This document shows, one piece after another, positions 1 through 9,284 of a stretch of DNA of 64,000 nucleotides. Made by a program: the position numbers and the translations under genes. A model generated the notes under the pieces. That model had not been told where the DNA came from, ran no database searches, and saw only the letters and a list, made by a program, of their open reading frames with translations. Positions within the stretch are counted from its first letter, which is position 1; each line of letters opens with the position of its first letter. The stretch is from GAS188 sp963713805 (GTDB lineage: Bacteria > Pseudomonadota > Alphaproteobacteria > Rhizobiales > Beijerinckiaceae), in assembly GCA_963713805.1 (NCBI GenBank), contig CAVQNF010000027.1:1-64000 (forward strand). Reading direction: 5' to 3'.

Positions 1-125
1 AATCGCGATAACCAAAGTTCTCAACGTCTCGGGGGCGCATGTGGGTTGCAACGCTAGACGACCAACGCGAGCGAGCGAAATGTTTCCATGGACCGCCACT
101 CGATTATGGGATTTCAAACTCAGAA

Positions 126-395
126 TTAGGTCTTTGCCATAGGCGGACAGGCGTGTGAAGCGCGTGACGAGGCATTGGTCCTGATCGACCCGACGCCCCG
201 CTTTTTCGTATAATTCGCCGGGAGCGCCGGCGCGGGGACGGAGCGCAAGAGAAGGATATCGGTAACGCCCGTGTCCGTGCGCTCGATGACGAACACATGA
301 TACCAGCTCGACGCCGCGACCGAGCCCCCATCGAGCCCACTGTTGCCGTTTCCGGCGGTCCAGGCCGCGGTCGATTTGCTGAAAGCCCCCAAGCT
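126..395 (-). pseudogene. Fragment of a phage tail-fibre C-terminal domain
   Basis: The minus-strand translation repeats the C-terminal domain of the tail fibre that lies about 1.6 kb away (1489-2067). Both share SLGAFSKS, VAAS-WYHV-VIERTDTGV, a block ending NYTKK, and GSI-T-ASS. This copy has no fibre body upstream and loses similarity after the ASS motif, so it is an orphan piece. It directly follows the frameshifted phage gene at 401-715. I read it as a duplicated fibre tip left after recombination. A spare receptor-binding tip is possible but cannot be shown from the sequence. Confidence 0.55.
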
Positions 396-400
396 CTCGA

Positions 401-715
401 TCAAAAGCTCCTCGGCGGCGCGAAGAAGCAGTAGACCGGGCCGCGCCAATCCCGTTGACCTGATAGAAAATCCAGTAGCTGCCATCCTCAGGCGGCAGGC
501 TCTTTTCCGTATGGCAGCACGTGCGGATAACCCTCGACGTGCCGGCCGTCCGGGCCGGCGCGGACCTGATCGGGTATCAGGTGATCGGCATTTTCTTCGC
601 CGCAGCACGCTGACTTAACCCAAGCCGGCATAAGCGTGCCGTTGGACCATGCGTCGTGCACGGAGGCAGGCGCGCACGCCGCGAGCGCGCGCGGCAGCAA
701 TGCGAGGTGGCGCAA
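401..715 (-). pseudogene. Small secreted phage protein, two frame breaks
   Basis: The start region MRHLALLP-RALAACAPAS looks like a signal peptide (or lipoprotein signal, LAAC). It is followed by VKSACCG, a DHLIPDQV segment and EGYPHVLPYGKE. The frame then breaks near 490, continues as PPEDGSYWIFYQVNG, breaks again near 440, and ends as VYCFFAPPRSF-stop. From memory, rhizobial prophages carry a small secreted protein family with the same order of motifs (two Cys early, YWIFY, YCFF near the end); I know no function for it. Both breaks are 1-2 base changes, so the gene may be intact in the real genome. Confidence 0.55.
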
Positions 716-787
716 AAGGTGTCCAATTAGGTTGATGATTTGCGGCGTCAGCGCTTAGACTGAGCGGCCGTCGATGTACCGGAGATA

Positions 788-956
788 ATGATGGACCCTA
801 AATTCGACTTATCGCTCGCTTGGCGACGCGCCGAACCCCGAAAAAGACGGCGAGCATATGTGGGTAATCCTCAGCGATGGGTGGCTGGCGCATTACATCT
901 CACAGGACGGTGAATGGATATTTCATAGCAACATTCACCCGTCAGCCATGTATTAG
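788..956 (+). pseudogene. Short frameshifted ORF, unknown
   Basis: GGAG at 781-784 precedes ATG-ATG at 788/791. The first codons (MDPKFDLS) lose frame near 815. A second frame then reads GDAPNPEKDGEHMWV, ILSDGWLAHYISQDGEW and IFHS up to TAG at 954-956. The composition (aromatic, acidic, no low-complexity shadow pattern) looks like a real small protein of about 50 residues. I do not recognise the family. It is on the opposite strand to the phage genes beside it. Confidence 0.3.
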
Positions 957-966
957 AGCGGCCCGA

Positions 967-1365
967 TCAGTTCGCCGGCGGCGTCGTTCCCGCCAGCACT
1001 TGAGCCGCGCGCGCTACCGTGAGGATGCCAGGGCCGGGAGGTGTGGCCGTCGTCGGTGTCGCCAGATAGTTGATGCCTGCAACCACTTCGGGATTACCGA
1101 GCTGAATGCCGCCCGAGCCCGTCGCCATCATCGCGAACAGCTTGGTTTTGGTGTCCGTCGAATTGACGATCGCGGCCTGCTCGGACGCCGTGAACAGCGC
1201 CATGAACTGGAGGAATGTCAGTGTCGGCGGTGGCGTGAGAGACGCCAGGAACGCAGTCACCGTCGGGTCCGTGGCGCTGATCTGCTCTTGAGCGAAGCTT
1301 TGCGCGGCGGCGAACACGCCGACGATGGCGCCGGAGCTGTTGCGTTGGACGAACACGGTTTCCAT
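967..1365 (-). CDS. Small phage tail-associated protein
   Basis: A 132-residue protein beginning METVFVQRNSSGAIVGVF. The middle has LTFLQFMALFTASEQAAIV, followed by a GINYL segment and a C-terminal RAAQVLAGT. This layout (EQ-containing helical core, 'PEV-GINYL', RAAQ-L end) is what I associate with small proteins beside tail-fibre genes in alphaproteobacterial prophages. No enzyme motif is seen. It lies downstream of the tail fibre on the same strand, 123 bases after its stop, and is probably the last gene of the tail operon. It may help fibre assembly, but that is inferred only from position. Confidence 0.5.
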   Translation of the reverse strand: METVFVQRNSSGAIVGVFAAAQSFAQEQISATDPTVTAFLASLTPPPTLTFLQFMALFTASEQAAIVNSTDTKTKLFAMMATGSGGIQLGNPEVVAGINYLATPTTATPPGPGILTVARAAQVLAGTTPPAN

Positions 1366-1488
1366 CAGTTGAACCTACCTCTAAAGTCTTGGTAAGAGTT
1401 GACGCTTACTATGAAGGTCGTGGACGTAACGTTAGATTGAGCAACTATCTGTGCTGACGTATTCGTAATAATCCTAGGTTGACCGGAG

Positions 1489-3904
1489 TTAACTCTGACC
1501 TGAGTTTAGGGTATTAATAGACATTCCGTTACCTGTCGCCGTAGTGGTGAGAGGAGACGTAACATTAACTGTGCCATTAGATGCATCAATAACCTCGATG
1601 CTAAGTTCAGCGATAATATTTACTCCCGTAGGAACGCTTGCCAACGTGAATGTAGTAGGGGTAGTCCCAAGAGTGGTTACGTTAACATCAGGAGCAGAAC
1701 TAACGGTCCAGTTGAAGTAGTCACCGACTTGAGTAAACGCACGGATATGCGACGACGCATCCGTCTTGATCGACCCGATGCGGCTCTTCTTCGTGTAGTT
1801 GGTCGGCATCGTCGGGCTCGTCGCGCTGAGCGAGATGAGCACATCGACGACGCCCGTGTCCGTGCGCTCGATGACGTAGACGTGATACCAGGTCGAGGCC
1901 GCGACCGTGCCCGTGTCCAGGCCGCCAAATGCGCTTCCGCTCCCCACCGACCACGCCGCCGATATCGACTTCGAGAACGCGCCAAGGCTCATGATGAGAG
2001 CGGCGTCATCCGAAGCGCATGCGCCGGCGGAAACGTCGATCACCGTATTAGGGGTTCGTTCCGTCATTGGAAAGCGTGAGGCCGCCGAGGTACCCTCGGA
2101 TCGGAAGGCCGCCGCCATTGATCGTGGTCGAGCTTGGAAGGGATGTGGCTCCGCTGAACGACGCTGACCCGTTAAACGTTGCCGATCCCGATGCCGACAA
2201 CGTGGTGAACGCTCCGCTCGATGGCGTCGTTGCGCCGATCGGAGTGCCATCGATCGGGCCTGCCTCATCCTCGAACGCCCATTTGCCGACACCATCCGTG
2301 CGCAGCGAGATTCCTTGGAAAGCCCGGTTGAGCACGAAGGATGCGGCGCCGTTCACCGTGTCGGTGCCGCTGCGCAGGATGGTCAAGGTATTCGCCGCCG
2401 TCACCGCGCCCGCCTCGTCGTAGATGACGATTTCCTGTCCCGCGTTCATCGTGCTCGCCGGCGGCAGCGTCCAGACTGCGCGGCGCCGAGAGCGCGACGC
2501 TCGTCGCCACATAGCGATCGGTGGTGAGGATGGCGTAGTTCGCGTCGGCGACCGCGCGTGCGCTGATCGATGATGAGGCCGCGCGTCGGCCGCGAGGCTC
2601 GGCGCGGCGAGAATGGACCTGCCGATCGCCGATGCGTCGGCGATGTTGGCCGAGGTGATCGACGTGTCGATCAAGGTCCATTTGTTCGCGCCGTTCGAGA
2701 CGAGCTCGAGATAGCCGAAAGGATTGGCGATCACGGCGCTCGCCTGGCCCGTTGATCGTGTCGGCGCCGACGCGCGTCACGGTGATCGTGTTCGTGGCCG
2801 AGCAGGCTCCCAATTCATCGACGATCACGAGCGGCTGGCCCGGATTGACCGAGGCCGCCGCCGGCAAGGTGACGATCCTCGCCGCGGTGATCGCGGTGAA
2901 GGCGACGAGCTGATCCGTCGTCAGCGCCGTGTAGTTCGCATCCGCGACGTTCGTATGTTGATCGACGCGCAGAAGCTGACGCGGCGCCTGAAGGGCCGAC
3001 GCCGCGGGCGCGAGGTCGTGCTCGGCGATCTGCGAGATGCGTGTCGCGCATCGACGATCGTCCATTTGGACACGCCGTCGCTCTCGAGCGCCGATAGCCG
3101 AAAGGCAGCGCGATCGCGACAGTCGCTCCGCCGTTGATCGTGTCGGAGCCCGCTCGCAGGATCCCGATCGTGAAGGTCGAGGAGCAATTGCCGCTCTCGT
3201 CGACGATGGTGAGCCGCTTGCCCACCGGATAGGCGGCGGCGGCCGGAAGCGTCACGTGCGCGCCGCGCTAAGCGACGTGTAGGCGATGAGGCTGTCGCCG
3301 AAAGTCGCGACGTAAGGGGCGTCGGCGACCGGCGTGCGCTCTTCGAGGATCAGCACGTTCCAGGCATTCGACCCGTTCGAGCGAAAGACGACCCCGCCTC
3401 TCTTCGTTTTTTGCAGCCAGGAAGCACCACCGTTGATGGTGTCCGTGCCGGTCGGCACGATCGAGTGGTAGAAGGCGGGCGAGACGCCGCCGACTTCGTC
3501 CTGCAGCACCAGTTGCCGGCCCGGCGGCACGGTGGCGGCCGCCGGGCAGGGTGATGGTGCGGATCGCGGTGAGCGTGCGCCGTCAGGCCGAGATAGCGGT
3601 CGTTCACGCTCGCCGCGTAATTGGCGTCGCTCGAGGGCGTGCGGAAATCGACGAGCGTCGGCAGGTTCAGATTGTCGAGGCGGACTTTCTCGTAGCGCGC
3701 CAGCGCCGCGTCCCAGACCGCGACGAAATAGCCGCTCGGCGTCGCGATCGAGGTGTTCTCGGTGAGGTCGACGTAGTCGAGCCCGACCGACCAGACCGCG
3801 TTCGTCTTGTCGACCGCGACGCCGGGGCCCGAGACGACATTCGAAGGAAACAGCACATCGACCGCGACCGTGATCGAAGGAGACCCTGAATCGAAAAAGC
3901 CCAT
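1489..3904 (-). pseudogene. Modular phage tail fibre with about nine frame breaks
   Basis: It starts MGFFDSGSPSITVAVDVLF at 3904. Four modules of about 95 residues follow, each with ANY--L-TDRYV, a LSAART-TLPAA strand, PGQ--VI-DE-G, a TI--R-G-DTING strand, an FGY strand and SDG--KW---D. The C-terminal tip (about 2067 to 1489) has LSNDGTNPNTVID, SLGAFSKS and a WYHV-VIERTDTGVVDV block typical of rhizobial phage fibres. The frame shifts near 3570, 3545, 3255, 3085, 3045, 2740, 2580, 2485 and 2065. Each shift is 1-4 bases, usually in G/C runs, and the protein is clear once frames are joined. It would bind host surface polysaccharide at the phage tail. It is either a decayed gene or poorly resolved sequence. 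Confidence 0.75.
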
Positions 3905-3934
3905 CGCGATTTTCCCCGTTCTTGCGCCCGCCCG

Positions 3935-4292
3935 CTAGCCGACGATGCCGTTCACGAGGGGCAATCGTCCGAGCAGGATTTGCGCCGTGTTCACGCCGTT
4001 GGTGACGGTGAGCCCGACGTCGTAGGAGCCGGGCGTCAGCGCCTGCATCCTCGCCGCCGGAAAGAAGATCTGCAGGATGCCGAGCGAGGGCAGCGTCAGC
4101 TCGCCCGTCGCGGTCGATCCCGTGAGCGCGGGCATGTTGCCGTCGCCGACGAGCTTGAACCGCGAGCGCGAAGCTGTTCGGCATGTCGTCGCCCGTGATG
4201 TCGATCGGCGTTCCCGTCGCCTTGTCGTTGAACTGGATCGAGGTCGCCCAATCCGATTGATTGGTCACCGGCTTGAACCGCGCCTGGAACAT
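3935..4292 (-). pseudogene. Small phage tail/baseplate protein, one frame break
   Basis: It starts MFQARFKPVTNQSDWATSI one base after the TGA of the tail-collar gene. The first half has FNDKATGTPIDITG; the frame breaks near 4165. It continues with LTGSTATGELTLPSLGILQ, then YDVGLTVTNGV and the end LGRLPLVNGIVG. At about 115 residues with a beta-rich, Ig-like pattern, it resembles the short proteins found between collar and fibre genes in podovirus-like prophages. A structural accessory role is inferred from position; there are no catalytic motifs. Confidence 0.5.
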
Positions 4293-4293
4293 G

Positions 4294-5610
4294 TCAAAGC
4301 ACCACATAAAAGGTCACGAGGAGGAAGGGAGGCAGATTGTTGTGCGCGCCTCCCCCTCCGGTCGGATCGGACGTGAAGCTGTGGGTGTGCACGCCGCCGG
4401 CGTCGGTGACGAAGCTGTGAGCATGCGAAGGGATGGCGGACACCGTGATGCCATGCGCATGCGCGCCGTCGCTCGAGATCGAATGCTGATGATCGCCCAC
4501 CGCGGCGACGCCGATGTTGTGGCTGTGCGCGCCGTCGATCGTGATCTCGAGATTATGGGAATGCGCGCCTGCGGTTGAGGTCGCGGCGGTCGTCGTGTTG
4601 AACCACCATCCCGACGCTTGCGTCCCGCCGGAAGCCGCGACCGTGGCGGGGCCGGTGTAGGTGTGTTGCATGATTGCCCTGCGTGTCGGTGATGCTGCCG
4701 CCATGCGCGTGCGCGCCTTGCGTGTCGGCCGAGGCGCCATGCGTGTGGCCGCCGGCGAGCCCGCTCGCGCCGCCATGGCTGTGCGAGCCCTGGACATCGC
4801 TCGTGGCGGTCGGCGAGAACGCTCCCGCCTGGGCGGTCGTCCCGGTCAAGGAAAAGGAGGGGTTCGCTTGCGTCGTCCCCGTATGCGCATGCGCCGGCAT
4901 CTGGGCGGTCGTCAGCGTCTCCGCCCCCCTTCCTCCCGCTGCTGCCGAGCACGCCCGGATTTCCCGTCGCGAAGCTCGCATTGGCGAGGCGACCGGACAC
5001 CGTTGCGCCCATGCCGTCGATGCCGAAGGGCGTGCGGCCGTTGAAATCGGGAAGCGCGATCGTCTTGTTGGCATTCCAGTCGGCGAGCGCGCTCGCGCCG
5101 CGTCCGCCGGAAACCGCAAGCGTCGGATCGCCGTTCCACAGCCATTGGAAGAGGCCTTGGCAAACGGGGCTCGCGAGCTCCGAGGCACCCGAGACCGGGT
5201 TCCCGATCGTGTTGCCGTTCGCGCGCACGCGTCCGGCGATCACGGCCGTGCCGTAGTTCCACTGAAGGTCGCCCGTGACGAGCGATGCGCCCGAGCTGCC
5301 GCCGCCGCCGCTCGTCGGTCGTCGTGCTTTGCGCGGCGTCCCCCGGCAGATTATCCACCTCCCGGATTTGCACGCCGCCGGCGGTCGCAATCCTCAGCTT
5401 ATAGGCGTTCCCCGTGACCCAGATTTCGGGAAGGCACCCGTTGGCGTCGCTCAGGATCGGTTGCGCCCAGGGTGAATTCAAAAGCCCATCCTTGTAGGCG
5501 GTCCTCGGCGTCAGCGTGCCCGCGTCGAAGACGGTGATTTGGGCGCCGATCTGCGCGGCGCCTTGAAAGAACACCGGCTGGCAACTCAACGGGCAGAACA
5601 CGGCCATCAT
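4294..5610 (-). pseudogene. Phage tail-collar fibre with His-rich repeats, three frame breaks
   Basis: GGGAGG stands just before ATG-ATG (5610/5607). The N-terminus reads MAVFCPLSCQPVFFQGAAQ, then LLNSPWAQPILSDANGCLP. The collar domain is seen as ALPDFNGRTPFGIDGMG. Further on come many AHSH/GDHQH/GAHAH units, for example AQMPAHAHTGTT, and the C-terminus is NNLPPFLLVTFYVVL. These are hallmarks of tail-collar proteins, whose His pairs bind metal in the fibre needle. Frames change near 5320, 4925 and 4670. About 435 residues once joined, a normal length. It precedes the small gene at 3935-4292 and the fibre, a usual tail order. Confidence 0.75.
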
Positions 5611-5856
5611 TGCCTCCCGAGGCGAATTCCGCCCGAAGGCGGGGCACCGGCGATTGCGAGAATGCAGGCCCGCGGCCCGCAGGGGATCAGGCGTACGCCT
5701 CGGTCTCCGGCTCAGGCCGCGCGCGAGGGTCGGGTGCGACCGCCTGGCCTGGTGGAAACCGGGAACGAACGCGTTGCTCAGGCGTTCTCCGCGATAATTG
5801 GCGGGGGCGCGCCGAATTCCGCTTCCAGAGAGCTAAATTCGGCGAATTCCCTCTTG

Positions 5857-5883
5857 TGCATGCGAATCGCTAATTCGCATGCA
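5857..5883. promoter_or_regulatory. Perfect 11-bp inverted repeat upstream of a secreted-protein gene
   Basis: TGCATGCGAAT, a 5-base spacer (CGCTA) and ATTCGCATGCA form a perfect dyad. It ends 19 bases before the ATG at 5903. With no T-run after it, it is a better candidate for an operator or mRNA-stabilising hairpin than for a terminator. Confidence 0.45.
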
Positions 5884-5902
5884 GATCGCTTGGAGGATTG
5901 TC

Positions 5903-6199
5903 ATGAACACGAGATTGACCAGGATCATGGCCGCCGGCCTTGCGGCCTCGGCGCTCCTCGGCGGGGTCACGATGACCAGCACGCCGGCATCGGCGCGCTA
6001 TGTCCACCGCTATGGCTACGTCCACCCTTACCACCACTACCGCCACTACGGTTATTACCGGCACCGCCACTATTACGGCGGGGCGCCCTTGGTCGGCGCC
6101 CTCATCGGCGGGATCGCGGCCGGCGCGCTCGCGCCGCGCTACTATTACGGGCCGCCACCGTATTATTATGGCCCAGGCCCTTATTATTACGGTTGGTAG
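5903..6199 (+). CDS. Secreted His/Tyr-rich small protein
   Basis: GGAGG lies 6 bases before ATG 5903, so I prefer this start to the upstream ATG at 5879. Residues 1-32 form a signal peptide (MNTRLTRIMAAGLAASALLGG, ending TPASA-RY). The mature part is rich in His and Tyr (HPYHHYRHYGYYRHRHYYGG) and has a Gly-zipper segment (LVGALIGGIAAGALA). The end is a run of PPYYYGP repeats. Similar short secreted proteins are common in Hyphomicrobiales. Metal binding or envelope association is plausible from composition only. It lies on the opposite strand to the phage genes and is probably a host gene. Confidence 0.75.
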   Translation: MNTRLTRIMAAGLAASALLGGVTMTSTPASARYVHRYGYVHPYHHYRHYGYYRHRHYYGGAPLVGALIGGIAAGALAPRYYYGPPPYYYGPGPYYYGW

Positions 6200-6590
6200 C
6201 GGGGCCCGCTTTCCCGGCGCTTGAGCGTTCCCCGCTTGAGCCGACGCCCGAGGATGGAAGGCCCGCCGGTATGGGCGCGTGACGGGGCAAGGCGTTCATC
6301 ACCGCGCCAATCACGCTTCGGCGCGCCCCACCGTTCAGCCGCGCGGCGCTGACCCGTTCCGCGAAGGCCCGCACGGTATCGCCGCTCGGCCCGAGCGCCA
6401 GGTCGCGGACGGCGTCGAGCACGGCCTCGCGCGTCGCGGGATCGGCCTTCGCAAGATGGCGCGCGACCGTGGCGAGCAATGCGTCCCCAACATAGGCGTT
6501 GTGTTTTCCCTTCACAGGCGGTCTTGTCCGAATGAGAATTGGTTGTTGCGGTTTGATGAGGCCAGCGTAAATGTCGGCATTCGGCGGCAA
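6102..6590 (-). CDS. Uncertain ORF, helical hypothetical protein
   Basis: Residues 1-105 look protein-like, for example ALLATVARHLAKADPATREA and LNGGARRSVIGAVMNALPR. The last 50 residues overlap the plus-strand secreted gene antisense and become Arg/Ser-rich, as noise does. The true gene may therefore end by about 6270 through a frame break. I do not recognise the family. Confidence 0.3.
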   Translation of the reverse strand: MPPNADIYAGLIKPQQPILIRTRPPVKGKHNAYVGDALLATVARHLAKADPATREAVLDAVRDLALGPSGDTVRAFAERVSAARLNGGARRSVIGAVMNALPRHAPIPAGLPSSGVGSSGERSSAGKAGPATNRNNKGLGHNNTVAARNSSAARARRPRSRR

Positions 6591-6996
6591 TCCGAGAAGT
6601 TCAGGCCCGAAGTCCTCTCGCGGTTTTGACGTCGGCGGACCTCGAGGCCAGGGCGGATAAACGTCCTGCTGCGCTTATTCCGCGTCAGCCTAAACCGTTG
6701 TGGAACGGACGTTCTCGGGCCGTCCATGGCCTCCACCGCCACTCATCCAAGGAGGCATGCGAGGGCGCCCTGGAATAAATAGTCCTGTGTTAAGGTTTTT
6801 AATTTAAATTGTTTAGCAACGCGGTGGGTGCTTGCTGGCTATGGTTGTAATCGGCGCCCCTATTCTCGTAGAGCGAGCTACGCCGTTGTTCAAAAGAGCG
6901 CATTTCGCCGAGCCTATGCGTTCGGCGAACGAGGGAGGCGCCAGCGTGATGACAGGAGGCCTGCCTTGACGCGTTATCGTGAGAGGGAAACGTGTG
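6591..6996. other. Intergenic, AT-rich block, no convincing gene
   Basis: About 400 bases between two small genes. An AT-rich patch at 6775-6815 (AATAAATAG... TTTTTAATTTAAATTG) stands out from its GC-rich surroundings. It could hold promoter elements for the plus-strand gene at 6997, although no well-spaced -35/-10 pair is clear. A 42-codon plus-strand ORF at 6841-6969 has no ribosome site. Confidence 0.4.
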
Positions 6997-7719
6997 ATGA
7001 GTAACCGACTGACGATCGCCTTGATCGCATTCCTTGCCTTGCTCGTATCAAATGACGGAGCCTCGGCCCGCGGCGTTGGCTTTGGAGGAGGTGGATTCCA
7101 CGGCGGTAGCGTTTTCCACCGAGGGTTCGGCGGGCGATTCCATGTCGGGCTTTTCCACGGCCGAGGATTCGGGGGAAGGTTCCACGAAGCCAATCTTCAT
7201 CGTTTCGCTGGCGGTTTCTTTCATGGCGTGCAGAGGAACGAAGTCGAGAACGGGCTCAGCGCGACCGGCCTAGGATTGCTCATCCAAGCCAAGATCGCTT
7301 CATACTTCGATGGTCTGCTGAGCCAGTATCCCATTGAGGCGGGAGGTTCGGGGGCGAGCACCGGTTGTGATGCGCAGTGCATCTCGTCCCGATATCTCCG
7401 AAACACCGCGAGCTCTTCGACCTCGGAAGCCAGGGGTACCGATATTCCGGAATACGATGTCAATCACAACTGCACCACATTGCAGGGAATCCCTACCAGG
7501 AATTATTGTCTGAGAACGGAGCAGGAGAATTACGACACCATAAAATCGCTTTGGTCGAACATTCCGGAAAAGATAAGGGATCAAACCCTCGCCAAGATGC
7601 AGGATATCACGAGTGGGCAATCCGCCGTGACACATCCCTACACCATGATGAAGGGCTATCTCATCGCTTACCTTCAGGCGGACGAGCTGATGAGGCCGGC
7701 AGAGCCGTTCCACTACTGA
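6997..7719 (+). CDS. Secreted Gly/His-rich protein with C-terminal Cys domain
   Basis: The signal peptide is MSNRLTIALIAFLALLVS...GASA (an in-frame ATG lies six codons upstream at 6979). A Gly/His/Phe-rich linker with repeated FGG-F-G units follows (residues about 27-75). The C-terminal 150 residues carry four Cys: a C-x3-C (CDAQC) and a NHNCTTLQG...NYCLRTEQENYD segment, then MMKGYLIAYLQADEL. The Cys pattern suggests two disulfides in an extracytoplasmic helical domain. No phage homology is recognised, so this is likely a host or cargo gene within the prophage span. Confidence 0.65.
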   Translation: MSNRLTIALIAFLALLVSNDGASARGVGFGGGGFHGGSVFHRGFGGRFHVGLFHGRGFGGRFHEANLHRFAGGFFHGVQRNEVENGLSATGLGLLIQAKIASYFDGLLSQYPIEAGGSGASTGCDAQCISSRYLRNTASSSTSEARGTDIPEYDVNHNCTTLQGIPTRNYCLRTEQENYDTIKSLWSNIPEKIRDQTLAKMQDITSGQSAVTHPYTMMKGYLIAYLQADELMRPAEPFHY

Positions 7720-7804
7720 GACGATGGAACGCCGGCTCGGGATAACGCTGGGGCGTAGGTGGCGGCGTGCAGGGCGGCGCGTTTTCACCGCGCCAACCCA
7801 TGGG

Positions 7805-8030
7805 TCAGCCTTGGAGGATGGCGCGACCGGTGGCGAGCCATGCCGGCTGGCCGCTCGGGTCGAGCTTTCCGCTTACCCCGATAGGAGTTTGAATTCGCGC
7901 TGTCGCTGCCTCCGAGCACAAAATTGAGGGACCTCGAGCCCTGGCGGGCCGCCAATCATGGTCGAAGGCGAGGCGCCGGGCGTCGAGATTGGAGAATCAA
8001 GCTTGGAGGTGAAGCACGAACGAGTATCCC
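7805..8030 (-). pseudogene. Remnant of a phage-type protein C-terminus
   Basis: The minus strand can be read, with two frame changes, as FTSKLDSPISTPGASPST, then IGGPPGLEVPQF, then VLGGSDSANSNSYRG. It ends TPIGVSGKLDPSGQPAW and LATGRAILQG-stop (TGA at 7807-7805). The phrasing is that of a structural protein end rather than random sequence, but no frame is open across it. It lies 17-240 bases downstream of the immunity-like gene at 8047. I do not recognise it. Confidence 0.25.
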
Positions 8031-8046
8031 TCACGCCGTGGTCGAA

Positions 8047-8673
8047 TCAATCGCTAATGCTGAACTTCCCAATCTTCGTCCCCACCGGCAAGTCTCTCAC
8101 CCGATCGATGATCTGCGCGGTTATGTACCATTGGACGCTAAGGTATATTTTCTTCAAGTTCCCAATGGCGTCCACGCCGCCCAAGAACAAAGGCACCTGA
8201 TGACCAATACATTCATTGGGTTTTGGAATCGGGCCTCCAGTCGCGAGCCAATCGTCATGCATCTTGGACTGTAGCATTGCGTCGCGTTCGTTGACCAACG
8301 CGACATCATGAAAACTCGCTAGACCAAACGGTATCTCCAGTGCGTGGTCTCGGTCCGAATCCAGTATTAGGATCTCAGGTTCGCCTCGCGTCACGCGTCC
8401 TATGTCCAACGCGAATATGGCCCCGAGCCAATCATAGGCGAAGCACTTGGCTACCTTAGCCAGCTCAGGGAATGCGAGAGCAACGACCTCGGCCGCCTCC
8501 GGGAGGATGGAGGGGTCCATCACCCGATAAAGCCCGCTGTTGAAGGACAAGCCGCCATAACGGAGGAAATATTCCCTGAGCTCGGGGACGGATTGCGTCG
8601 TCAGCTCCCAAGGCCCCGCGGGTTTGGGCGTAAAGGGGTCCCTGGTGAAATGGGATTCGAAGGTATCGAACAT
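8047..8673 (-). CDS. Tdi1/GAD-like immunity protein (DUF1851 type)
   Basis: A 208-residue protein. Visible landmarks are YGGLSFNSGLYRV, WLGAIFALDIGRVT, a LEIPFG--SFHDVALV block, WLATGGPIPKPNECIGHQVP and LFLGG, then a helical end. This order is that of the GAD-like plus T6SS_Tdi1_C (DUF1851) family. The best known member is Tdi1, the immunity protein that neutralises the Tde1 DNase of Agrobacterium. Here it is the last gene of a leftward string after a GIY-YIG toxin-like gene and two DUF5076 genes. By analogy it may protect against a nuclease; the partner is inferred, not shown. Its base composition is lower in GC than the phage genes. Confidence 0.75.
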   Translation of the reverse strand: MFDTFESHFTRDPFTPKPAGPWELTTQSVPELREYFLRYGGLSFNSGLYRVMDPSILPEAAEVVALAFPELAKVAKCFAYDWLGAIFALDIGRVTRGEPEILILDSDRDHALEIPFGLASFHDVALVNERDAMLQSKMHDDWLATGGPIPKPNECIGHQVPLFLGGVDAIGNLKKIYLSVQWYITAQIIDRVRDLPVGTKIGKFSISD

Positions 8674-8813
8674 CACGGCTCACAGAAGGCTAAGCTCAAG
8701 TATGACCAGTCTAGCGCGAATGCGAGGCGCATTGGAATGAGAAGGAATTAGCTCACCGCGCGGGCAGATCGTAAGGGGCGACCGGGACACGGTTTTCCGA
8801 AAGCCAACGCTCG

Positions 8814-9104
8814 TCAGCGAATCACTCCGCCCTTGGGCGTGTCCGTCGGTGACTCGAGCTCGGCGTCGAAACCAGCCTTGATCCTTTCCAAGGCATTTCG
8901 CGGATCACGGTTTGATTTCTGCTTATAGGCGTTCGCGATGTGCTTGGCCAAATCCGCTAGCACCACCCCATACATGGCGGGTTCGTCCCACAGGCCGGCA
9001 TTGACACTCACGTGCTCCGTGTTCTCGACCGCCCACACGCGGAAAATTTCGACCGAGTTCGGATCCTTGATTGCCGCTTGAGGGACAGGAAGTTGCTTTG
9101 GCAT
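8814..9104 (-). CDS. DUF5076 protein, copy 2
   Basis: GAGGG lies 6 bases before ATG 9104, so I use that start rather than the longer ORF start. The 96 residues begin MPKQLPVPQAA, then have VEIFRVW, NTEHVSVNAGLWDEPAMYG, and VLADLAKHIANAY followed by a helical end with FDAELE. This matches the small alphaproteobacterial DUF5076 family of unknown function. It is a paralogue of the next gene (9285-9545), separated from it by 180 bases. Its place between a toxin-like gene and an immunity-like gene makes an immunity or antitoxin role worth testing. Confidence 0.75.
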   Translation of the reverse strand: MPKQLPVPQAAIKDPNSVEIFRVWAVENTEHVSVNAGLWDEPAMYGVVLADLAKHIANAYKQKSNRDPRNALERIKAGFDAELESPTDTPKGGVIR

Positions 9105-9284
9105 GGCGGACCCTCGAGAAAATGAAGCCAGAAGCTTTTGCAAAATTCCAAACAAGACCTTCCCCCCTCTTGGTTTAAGAGTGCTTGCGGCGTCGCAGCC
9201 CCTCATGAGCCCTGGCCCTGGATCTATTGATATCCTACCGCGCGAGCGCGCGGCTTCCTTTGGAACAACGGTTTGGCGTCGCGC

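Noticed and set aside
877..1395. Plus-strand 172-codon ORF over the small phage gene
   Set aside because: Arg-rich antisense shadow; the minus-strand protein at 967-1365 has a plausible phage composition.
1489..5610. Programmed ribosomal frameshifting in the tail-fibre genes
   Set aside because: Slippery heptamers are absent, directions and sizes of the shifts differ, and there are too many for one product. Decay or base errors explain it better.
8047..8673. Type VI secretion locus suggested by the Tdi1-like protein
   Set aside because: No Tss, VgrG or PAAR genes and no Tde-type toxin are present; only the immunity-type fold is shared.
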